From: Prevotellaceae bacterium UBA3849
GTDB lineage: Bacteria; Bacteroidota; Bacteroidia; Bacteroidales; Bacteroidaceae
Assembly (NCBI GenBank): GCA_002392645.1
Contig: DGHL01000084.1
Location: 1 to 10,835 of the forward strand
Direction of reading: 5' to 3'
DNA length: 10,835 nucleotides
How positions within the stretch are numbered: position 1 is the stretch's first letter; the number at the start of each line of letters is the position of its first letter. The notes below the pieces were generated by a model. The model was not told where the DNA came from. It did not search any database and worked only from the letters and a program-made list of their open reading frames with translations. This document shows positions 1 through 5,706 of this stretch, piece after piece. Both the position numbers and the translations under genes were made by a program.

Positions 1-929
1 GCCTTTGATGCAAGGGCAGAAGAACGGCTCAGACGTGCGTTGACCTCGATGACACGGTAGTCTTCTGACTGTGGGTCGAAGGCATACTGCACGTTACACT
101 CGCCGACGATGCCTATGTGGCGTATAATCTTGATGGCGAGGGCACGCAGCTTATGATACTCAGAGTTTGTGAGTGTCTGTGACGGTGCTATGACGATAGA
201 CTCACCGGTATGTATGCCCAACGGGTCGAAGTTCTCCATGTTGCAGACCGTGATACAGTTGTCGTAACGGTCGCGAACTACCTCATACTCTATTTCCTTC
301 CATCCCTTCAGTGACTTCTCCACCAACACCTGTGGTGAGAATGAGAATGCCTTCTCGACAAGTTTGTCGAGTTCTTCTTCGTTGTCGCAGAAGCCTGAAC
401 CGAGACCGCCAAGAGCATAAGCTGCACGGATGATGACAGGGTAACCCAGCTCTGCGGCAGCCTTGCGTGCTTCCTCTATATTCTCACAAGCATGTGACTT
501 GATGGTCTTTACATTTATCTCATCGAGTTTCTGCACGAAGAGTTCTCTGTCCTCTGTGTCCATGATGGCCTGCACCGGAGTACCGAGAACCTTTACGTTG
601 TACTTCTCAAGCACACCAGACTGATACAGTTCCACACCGCAGTTGAGGGCTGTCTGTCCACCGAACGCGAGCAGTATGCCGTCTGGCTTCTCCTGCTGTA
701 TTACGCGCTCTACGAAGTATGGCTGTACAGGCAGGAAGTATATCTTGTCTGCCACACCCTCCGACGTCTGCACGGTGGCAATGTTTGGATTTATGAGAAC
801 GGTCTCCACACCCTCCTCACGGAGTGCCTTCAGCGCCTGTGAACCAGAGTAGTCGAACTCGCCTGCCTCTCCGATTTTCAATGCGCCTGAACCGAGCAAC
901 AGGACTTTCTTTATGTTTTCGTCTTTCAT
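1..929 (-). CDS. carB: carbamoyl-phosphate synthase large subunit, N-terminal part (runs off window)
   Basis: CarB makes carbamoyl phosphate from bicarbonate, ATP and ammonia tunnelled from CarA, feeding pyrimidine and arginine synthesis in the cytosol. The window holds the first 309 codons; the reading frame stays open to position 1, and the family usually has about 1,070 residues, so roughly 70 percent is missing. I read the start as ATG at 929-927 (MKDENIKKVL), directly ahead of the pre-ATP-grasp domain. Visible landmarks are GEFDYSGSQA near residue 22, FGGQTALNCGVEL near 89, the glycine-rich ALGGLGSGF at 172-180, GWKEIEYEVVRD at 209-220, MENFDPLGIHTGES at 231-244 and VNARLSRSSALASK at 296-309, which together form the first ATP-grasp (carboxyphosphate) site. 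It starts 60 bp after carA on the same strand. The wording of these motifs (NPNIATVQTS, IVGECNVQYA, VNARLSRSS) matches animal CAD/CPS1 more closely than E. coli CarB. The identification is secure. Confidence 0.97.
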   Translation of the reverse strand, partial: MKDENIKKVLLLGSGALKIGEAGEFDYSGSQALKALREEGVETVLINPNIATVQTSEGVADKIYFLPVQPYFVERVIQQEKPDGILLAFGGQTALNCGVELYQSGVLEKYNVKVLGTPVQAIMDTEDRELFVQKLDEINVKTIKSHACENIEEARKAAAELGYPVIIRAAYALGGLGSGFCDNEEELDKLVEKAFSFSPQVLVEKSLKGWKEIEYEVVRDRYDNCITVCNMENFDPLGIHTGESIVIAPSQTLTNSEYHKLRALAIKIIRHIGIVGECNVQYAFDPQSEDYRVIEVNARLSRSSALASK

Positions 930-989
930 CTTTACTGAAAGTTATGGTTTTATGAGTATTGAGTTTTCGTTATCTATAATATAATGTGG

Positions 990-2063
990 TTAAAGAGTCT
1001 CAACGAACTTGTCGAACATGAACTCTGTATCCACTGGTCCGGAGCATGCCTCTGGATGGAACTGGCTTGAGAACCAAGGCTTTGTCTTGTGACGGATGCC
1101 CTCGTTGGAACCGTCGTTCATGTTTACGAACAACTCTTCCCAGTCTGCACCCAGTGTTGAGGCATCTACTGCGTAGCCGTGGTTCTGAGATGTAACGAAG
1201 CACTTATCTGTACCTACCATGCGTACTGGCTGGTTGTGTGAACGGTGACCGTACTTCAGCTTGTATATCTTGGCACCTGCTGCCTTTGAAAGCAACTGGT
1301 TACCCATGCAGATACCGCATATAGGCTTGTCGCTCTTTGCCATCTGCTTCTGGATTATCTTAACGGCATCCTCACACATATCCGGGTCACCAGGACCGTT
1401 GGCAAGGAACAGTCCGTCAAACTCCATGTCGGTATAGTCGTAGTTCCATGGCACACGTATCACCTCGCAGCCACGGTTGATAAGACAGCGGATAATGTTA
1501 GCCTTGACGCCGCAATCCACGAGCACCACCTTCTTTGCTGCTCCTTCATTGTAGCGTATGATTTCCTTACATGACACCTTATCTACAAAGTTCACACCTT
1601 CATAGTCTGCCTCTGGTATGTTGTTTGGCTCATCGTCAAAGAGTATCTTACCCATCATTACACCGTGTTCCCTAAGAACCTTGGTCAATTCTCGGGTATC
1701 GATACCTGTGATACCAGGCACCTGCTCACGCTTCAGCCAGTCTGCCAGACTCTCCTTTGCATTCCAGTGGCTGTACTTCTCACTGTAGTCGGCTACGATT
1801 ATGGCAGAGGCGTATATCTTGTCGCTCTCCATGAATGTAGGTATGCCGTTGGCCTCGATAGTGAATGGAGGCACACCATAGTTACCCACGAGTGGGTAGG
1901 TTAATACCATCAGCTGACCAGCATAAGAGGGGTCGGTAAGGCTCTCTGGATAACCCATCATGGCCGTATTGAAAACTACCTCGCCGGCAACAGGTTTGTC
2001 ATAGCCGAAAGACTCTCCGTGGAACTTCGTTCCGTCTTGTAGTAATAATGTAACTTTTTTCAT
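990..2063 (-). CDS. carA: carbamoyl-phosphate synthase small (glutaminase) subunit
   Basis: CarA hydrolyses glutamine and passes ammonia to CarB. The 357-residue product is slightly shorter than E. coli CarA (about 380). The N-terminal CPSase small-chain domain covers roughly residues 1-145 (EVVFNTAMMGYPESLTDPSY, then VLTYPLVGNYGVPP near 53-66), followed by a class I glutamine amidotransferase domain at about 178-355. The nucleophile is Cys252 in GICMGNQLL; the partner residues are His336 and Glu338 in QFHPEA. The usual histidine two residues after the nucleophile glycine (GICLGHQLL) is Asn here. The C-terminal part, with TSQNHGYAV and MNDGSNEGI, reads like the amidotransferase domain of animal CAD. 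It lies 58 bp after glmS and 60 bp before carB, in one orientation, with no terminator-like hairpin in either gap, so co-transcription is likely. The start ATG at 2063 gives the expected N-terminus. Confidence 0.98.
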   Translation of the reverse strand: MKKVTLLLQDGTKFHGESFGYDKPVAGEVVFNTAMMGYPESLTDPSYAGQLMVLTYPLVGNYGVPPFTIEANGIPTFMESDKIYASAIIVADYSEKYSHWNAKESLADWLKREQVPGITGIDTRELTKVLREHGVMMGKILFDDEPNNIPEADYEGVNFVDKVSCKEIIRYNEGAAKKVVLVDCGVKANIIRCLINRGCEVIRVPWNYDYTDMEFDGLFLANGPGDPDMCEDAVKIIQKQMAKSDKPICGICMGNQLLSKAAGAKIYKLKYGHRSHNQPVRMVGTDKCFVTSQNHGYAVDASTLGADWEELFVNMNDGSNEGIRHKTKPWFSSQFHPEACSGPVDTEFMFDKFVETL

Positions 2064-2121
2064 TATCTTTTGTCTGTCTATATCCTTCTAACTTTTTGTC
2101 TTGTGTCTGCATTTTACATGC

Positions 2122-3984
2122 CTACTCTACCGTCACCGACTTGGCAAGGTTTCGTGGCTGGTCCACGTTAAGGCCCTTCACCACGGCTACATGGTATGAG
2201 AGCAACTGCAAAGGTATTACGCTGAGCAACGGTGCAAGGCATGCCAGGGTCTGAGGTATCTCGATGACGTCTGACACCATGTTCTTTACCTGCTCGTCAC
2301 CTTCTGTCACGATGGCTATTATCCTGCCATGGCGTGAGATGACTTCCTGCATGTTTGATATTATCTTCTGATACAGCTTGTGGTGTGTAGCTATGAACAC
2401 CACTGGCATCTCATTGTCAACCAATGCTATAGGACCGTGCTTCATCTCTGCTGCAGGATATCCTTCTGCATGGATGTAGCTTATCTCCTTCAGCTTCAGC
2501 GCTCCCTCAAGTGCCACAGGGTAGTTCCATCCTCTGCCGAGGTACAGGAAGTTATGGGCATAGGTGAAGGTAGTTGCAAGCTTCTGTATCTTGTCGTTCT
2601 GCTCCAGAATCTTCTTTATCTTGTCTGGAATAACAAGAAGTTCCTTTATCGTCTCTTCATATTCTTCCTGTCCTACGGTTCCCTTGGCCATACCCAGTGC
2701 GAGGGCAAGCATGGTAAGGACTACCACCTGACCTGTGAATGCCTTTGTTGATGCCACACCGATTTCCGGTCCTACGTGTATATATGTTCCGGTGTCAGAC
2801 TCTCGTGCTATGGATGAGCCTACACCATTGACGATTCCGAATATCAATGCGCCACGTTCCTTGGCAAGCTGTATGGCAGCGAGTGTGTCGGCGGTCTCGC
2901 CAGACTGTGATATTGCCATCACCACATCCTCAGGACCTATGACGGGGTCAGAATAGCGGAACTCACTTGCGTATGCCACCTCCACCGGTATTCTGCAGAA
3001 GTGCTCTATCAGTTGCTTGCCTATCAGTCCGGCATGCCATGACGTGCCACATGACACGATGACGATTCTCTTTGCATTGAGAAGCTGGCGTCGATTATTG
3101 GTCACTGCTGACAGTATCACCTGCGGACCAGAATATGGAGAATCCACGATACGACCTCTCATGCAGTCCTTCAACACGTTTGGCTGGTCAAAGATTTCCT
3201 TTAGCATGAAATGAGGATAGCCTTCATGGTCGAGCATTGAGAGATCTACGTTAACCTCCTTTACTTCTGCATCGGCAATCTCTCCGTTAAGGTTATACAC
3301 CTGCAAAGACTTGCCACGCTCTATCACTGCCATCTCCTCGTCGTTCAGATATACTATCTGCTTGGTGTACTCAGCTATAGGAGAAGCATCAGAGGCAATG
3401 AAAAACTCAGCATTGCCTTCTGTAACGCCAACTGCCAGTGGTGATGATTTCCTTGCTGCCACGAGGACTTCCGGATGACGGCTGTCTATCACCGCAATGG
3501 CGTATGCACCAAATACTTGGTTGAGCGCACCTCTTACCGCTGTAGCGAGATCTACATCGTTGGTGGTCATGACATAATCTATCAACTGTACCAATACCTC
3601 GGTATCGGTCTCGCTCTTAAACTCATAACCACGCTCACGCAACTGGTCACGCAGTGTGGCATAGTTCTCTATTATACCATTGTGTACCAACGTAAGGTTA
3701 CCAGACTGGCTTACGTGAGGATGTGCATTCACCTCGCTCGGTACGCCGTGAGTAGCCCACCTTGTATGGGCAATGCCAATGGTTCCTGTTATATCCTGCC
3801 CCTTTGCCACAGCCTCAAGGTCTGACACCTTTCCTTTTGCCTTATATACGTTAAGCTTATTCCCATCATCTGAAAGCAGAGCACAGCCAGCGGAGTCATA
3901 TCCACGATACTCCAGTCGCTTCAATCCCTTGATAAGGATAGGATAAGCCTGCTTTGTTCCTATGTATCCAACTATACCACACAT
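2122..3984 (-). CDS. glmS: glutamine-fructose-6-phosphate aminotransferase (isomerizing)
   Basis: GlmS converts fructose-6-phosphate and glutamine to glucosamine-6-phosphate, the first committed step toward UDP-GlcNAc for peptidoglycan, LPS and capsule. The 620 residues are close to E. coli GlmS (609). The start is fixed by MCGIVGYIG: Cys2 becomes the N-terminal nucleophile of the class II amidotransferase domain (about 2-225; RGYDSAG at 27-33, HTRWATHG at 73-80, HNGIIENY at 101-108, SETDTEV at 124-130). Two SIS sugar-binding domains follow, about 300-435 (SCGTSWHAG at 311-319, SQSGETADT at 359-367) and about 465-610 (LEGALKLKEISYIHAEGYP at 492-510). The C-terminal tail DQPRNLAKSVTVE carries the conserved lysine that reaches the active site. 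It is the first gene of glmS-carA-carB. Only 104 bp separate it from the upstream gene and about half of that is a terminator hairpin, so there is no room for a glmS ribozyme; the promoter should lie within about 45 bp of the start, but I see no convincing consensus there. Confidence 0.98.
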   Translation of the reverse strand: MCGIVGYIGTKQAYPILIKGLKRLEYRGYDSAGCALLSDDGNKLNVYKAKGKVSDLEAVAKGQDITGTIGIAHTRWATHGVPSEVNAHPHVSQSGNLTLVHNGIIENYATLRDQLRERGYEFKSETDTEVLVQLIDYVMTTNDVDLATAVRGALNQVFGAYAIAVIDSRHPEVLVAARKSSPLAVGVTEGNAEFFIASDASPIAEYTKQIVYLNDEEMAVIERGKSLQVYNLNGEIADAEVKEVNVDLSMLDHEGYPHFMLKEIFDQPNVLKDCMRGRIVDSPYSGPQVILSAVTNNRRQLLNAKRIVIVSCGTSWHAGLIGKQLIEHFCRIPVEVAYASEFRYSDPVIGPEDVVMAISQSGETADTLAAIQLAKERGALIFGIVNGVGSSIARESDTGTYIHVGPEIGVASTKAFTGQVVVLTMLALALGMAKGTVGQEEYEETIKELLVIPDKIKKILEQNDKIQKLATTFTYAHNFLYLGRGWNYPVALEGALKLKEISYIHAEGYPAAEMKHGPIALVDNEMPVVFIATHHKLYQKIISNMQEVISRHGRIIAIVTEGDEQVKNMVSDVIEIPQTLACLAPLLSVIPLQLLSYHVAVVKGLNVDQPRNLAKSVTVE

Positions 3985-4020
3985 GTTTTTCGTATTATTT
4001 TTTTAATTAACGTTCAAGTA

Positions 4021-4073
4021 TTTTTAGAAAAAAGAGTTAATACGAGGAGCATTTGCTCTTCATATCAACTCTT
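4021..4073 (-). terminator. intrinsic terminator of the polysaccharide-export gene
   Basis: Outer arms AAGAGTT (4032-4038) and AACTCTT (4067-4073) enclose inner arms around a 4-nt loop (4051-4054). In minus-strand RNA, two G-U wobbles make the stem about 19 bp with one A-C mismatch, and it is followed at once by a run of U residues (4028-4033 are all A on the plus strand). This is the classic Rho-independent form. It sits 16 bp after the stop codon of the export lipoprotein gene and separates it from glmS. Confidence 0.88.
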
Positions 4074-4088
4074 GTTTAGCTTATCAAA

Positions 4089-4889
4089 TCATTTTGTCAC
4101 ACTGATGGTGAATGTTGCGAGTGATAGCAATACGCTCGCAATCGGAGTCCAGAATGTATAAGAACTGACATCCGCACTGCGCGCCCTTGCCTTATGAGGC
4201 TCTACGTAGATGATGTCGTTCTGTTGCAGATAGTAATAAGGTGAGTTAAAGATATTGGCATCATTAAGATTGAATCGTGCCGTAGTCTTCTCACCGTCAC
4301 CGTTTTCCCTGACAAGAAGTATGTTCGGACGTTTGCCATATACAGACAAGTCACCACACTGAGCCAAAGCTTCTATAATGCTCATACGCTCATTTTCCAC
4401 CGTCAGCATCTTAGAACCGCTGACCTCTCCTATCACGGTAACCTTGAAACTAGAATAGCGAACCTTTACTATAGGAGTTTCGCTCTCTGCAAAATAAGGC
4501 TTTATTGCTTGTGCAATGGCTTCCTCTGCCTCAGGACGAGTCATACCACCGATTTTCAATTTTCCAACAACAGGGTAGTTTATGTTGCCTTCCTTATCTA
4601 CTATATAGGAATAGAGACTCTTGCTTGCAGTAGAGCTCATGTTCATAGAGTTTGACGATGCGCCTCCCGAAAGAGACATATTAAACGGACGTGCAGCATC
4701 TGGGTCCAGCGAAGAGACAAGAATTGTCAGTTCATCATTTGGTTTGATACGAATCTCAGGCATTGCCTTGTTCCCTTCAAGGCTTACCGAATCTATATTC
4801 TGAAAATATGCCACCTGTTTTGTCATGACACATCCACTGAACGACATAAGCACTCCGAACAATGCTATGGCAACAAGTATTTTTTTCAT
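4089..4889 (-). CDS. polysaccharide biosynthesis/export outer-membrane lipoprotein (Wza family, Bacteroidetes type)
   Basis: This is a member of the family that forms the outer-membrane pore for capsule or exopolysaccharide export. The 266-residue product opens with a lipoprotein signal peptide: two lysines, a hydrophobic stretch, and the lipobox SFSGC with acylated Cys20. Residues about 43-148 fit the Poly_export domain (IRIKPNDELTILVSSLDP, then YIVDKEGNINYPVVGKLKIG, then the AEEAI...ETPIVKVRY stretch) and about 149-230 fit an SLBB/beta-grasp domain (VTVIGEVSGSK, IIEALAQCGDL, LQQNDIIYVEP). A hydrophobic segment at about 246-263 (FWTPIASVLLSLATFTISV) suggests a C-terminal membrane helix, as in Wza-type channels. 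No surface-export charge cluster follows Cys20, consistent with a periplasm-facing lipid anchor. Family members usually sit next to a Wzc-like chain-length regulator and glycosyltransferases; none is in this window, so its polymer is unknown. It has its own promoter and terminator. Confidence 0.93.
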   Translation of the reverse strand: MKKILVAIALFGVLMSFSGCVMTKQVAYFQNIDSVSLEGNKAMPEIRIKPNDELTILVSSLDPDAARPFNMSLSGGASSNSMNMSSTASKSLYSYIVDKEGNINYPVVGKLKIGGMTRPEAEEAIAQAIKPYFAESETPIVKVRYSSFKVTVIGEVSGSKMLTVENERMSIIEALAQCGDLSVYGKRPNILLVRENGDGEKTTARFNLNDANIFNSPYYYLQQNDIIYVEPHKARARSADVSSYTFWTPIASVLLSLATFTISVTK

Positions 4890-4918
4890 CTAGCGTTGGA
4901 ATATTAAATTTCAAGGTG

Positions 4919-4949
4919 CAAAGTTACTACTTTTTTCTTAAATGACAAA
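4919..4949 (-). promoter_or_regulatory. Bacteroidetes-type promoter for the polysaccharide-export gene
   Basis: On the minus strand a TTTG (-33 box, 4949-4946) is followed after exactly 19 nt by TAACTTTG (-7 box, 4926-4919), which fits the known Bacteroidetes sigma-ABfr consensus TTTG / TAnnTTTG with 19-21 nt spacing. The transcription start would be near 4912, giving a leader of about 22 nt before the ATG at 4889. The assignment is by consensus match only. Confidence 0.8.
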
Positions 4950-5395
4950 AAAAAATCCTATTTTGTTTTATTTATGTAATATTTTCCTTACATTTTGATA
5001 TTACATTCAGCTTCATTATGCAGTAAATGAAACAATACAATCCTGTATCATGACACTATGATATTGGACTCCCCACTTTTTAAACAAAGCCAGCTAAAGA
5101 TAACATAATAGAATGATTTTAGTGCATAGAGCTCCCATCTTATACTCCTGCCATCTGTTATAGGTGGGTTCCCATGACAACACCTTGTCATCTCCACCCT
5201 TGTATCGTAACAACTTAGATGAGCGCTCAGCACCCAAAAAAGTTTGTTCTATTTTTCCCCTCACAAGAAAACTCATTTTATGCAAGTTTTTCGTCATCTG
5301 TGGGCACTTACCCCACAAAGGGTGCATAGTGCAACAGCGGGGCTGCAAACCGCATTTTCGGCGATTGGCATTTTCTAAAGAAATAGCAAGAACAC
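4950..5395. other. long non-coding intergenic stretch, no gene supported
   Basis: This is 446 bp without a credible gene. Short open frames exist on both strands (up to about 100 codons), but they overlap one another, lack recognisable domains, are rich in Cys, Arg and Lys, and have no plausible start context. Visible small structures are TGTGGG/CCCACA arms at 5299-5304 and 5312-5317 and TATCAT/ATGATA arms at 5046-5051 and 5058-5063. The stretch at about 5160-5390 has higher GC than the AT-rich segment at 4950-5040 and reads like a decayed or dispersed intergenic element rather than random AT-rich spacer. I cannot name it. Confidence 0.5.
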
Positions 5396-5442
5396 AAAAA
5401 GGCACGTTTTAGTACCAATTATGGACTAAAACGTGCCCTTTT
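5396..5442 (-). terminator. long inverted repeat, probable terminator downstream of the BspA-like gene
   Basis: Arms at 5396-5413 (core GGCACGTTTTAGT) and 5425-5442 (core ACTAAAACGTGCC) pair over 18 positions, with a further 3 bp inside the loop (CCA/TGG, 5415-5417 and 5422-5424). The single plus-strand A-C mismatch becomes a G-U wobble in minus-strand RNA, so the stem is unbroken there, and the trailing sequence on that strand is U-rich (from 5400 downward). This favours use as a terminator for transcripts from the BspA-like gene, about 265 nt after its stop. The plus-strand copy also ends in T residues, so a bidirectional role or a dispersed repeat is possible. Confidence 0.6.
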
Positions 5443-5448
5443 ATGTTG

Positions 5449-5536
5449 TAAAAGCATAGCTTTTGCAGTATAAAGTGATAGCTATTGCAATCTAAAACGA
5501 TAGCTTTTACATTGTAATATGATAGCTTTTACTGCA
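5449..5536. repeat. four tandem imperfect copies of a 22-bp repeat
   Basis: Units at 5449-5470, 5471-5492, 5493-5514 and 5515-5536 repeat with an exact 22-bp period and no spacers. Each starts TAAA or TAAT and carries a core close to GATAGCTTTTACA at the same offset (cores begin at 5455, 5477, 5499 and 5521). Single-base differences separate the copies, so the array is not freshly expanded. The core is partly self-complementary (AAAAGC/GCTTTT in unit 1). It lies between the surface-protein stop codon and the inverted repeat at 5396-5442. No function is assignable from sequence alone. Confidence 0.85.
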
Positions 5537-5601
5537 AATTAAGAAAACTTTACATTTTTAACATTGTTCGATTTCTCCGATTAGAACCCCTGCCCAGAAG
5601 T

Positions 5602-5623
5602 CCCTCCCTACCCTCCCCCTCCC
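5602..5623 (-). other. G-quadruplex motif in the 3' flank of the BspA-like gene
   Basis: The minus strand holds five G runs of lengths 3, 5, 3, 3 and 3 separated by loops of 1, 1, 2 and 1 nt (plus-strand C runs at 5621-5623, 5615-5619, 5611-5613, 5606-5608 and 5602-5604). Four runs of three with loops of one or two bases is a strong quadruplex pattern. It is on the mRNA-sense strand about 84 nt after the stop codon, so it would form in the 3' untranslated RNA if transcription continues to the hairpin at 5396-5442. Confidence 0.7.
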
Positions 5624-5664
5624 TCACAGGTGAGGCTGGATGTGAGGCCTTCCGCATGGTATTC

Positions 5665-5691
5665 TTCACTTTTCACTTTTCACTTTTCACT
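5665..5691. repeat. heptamer tandem repeat (TTCACTT)
   Basis: Three full copies of TTCACTT plus a six-base partial copy occupy 27 bp, starting 16 bp after the stop codon of the BspA-like gene in its sense direction. The copies are perfect, so slippage is possible, but the array lies outside any reading frame and after the stop codon, so changes in copy number would not alter the protein. Confidence 0.85.
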
Positions 5692-5706
5692 CTGAGCGAA
5701 GCGAAG

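Noticed and set aside
3985..4088. glmS ribozyme or riboswitch in the glmS leader
   Set aside because: Only 104 bp are available and about half is the upstream gene's terminator; no ribozyme core fits.
5094..5405. Minus-strand 103-codon frame, with overlapping frames at 5048-5233 (minus) and 5164-5412 (plus)
   Set aside because: The frames overlap each other, have no recognised domain, and the 103-codon one starts inside an inverted-repeat arm; more likely chance frames in an intergenic element.
5449..5536. Possible small CRISPR array
   Set aside because: The 22-bp units are contiguous with no spacers, are degenerate, and no cas gene is nearby.
5665..5691. Heptamer repeat as a phase-variation switch of the protein
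   Set aside because: It lies after the stop codon of the gene, so copy changes cannot shift the reading frame or the promoter spacing.
4950..5706. Insertion sequence or integron remnant
   Set aside because: No transposase-like frame, no matching terminal inverted repeats with target duplication, and no attachment-site pattern could be seen.
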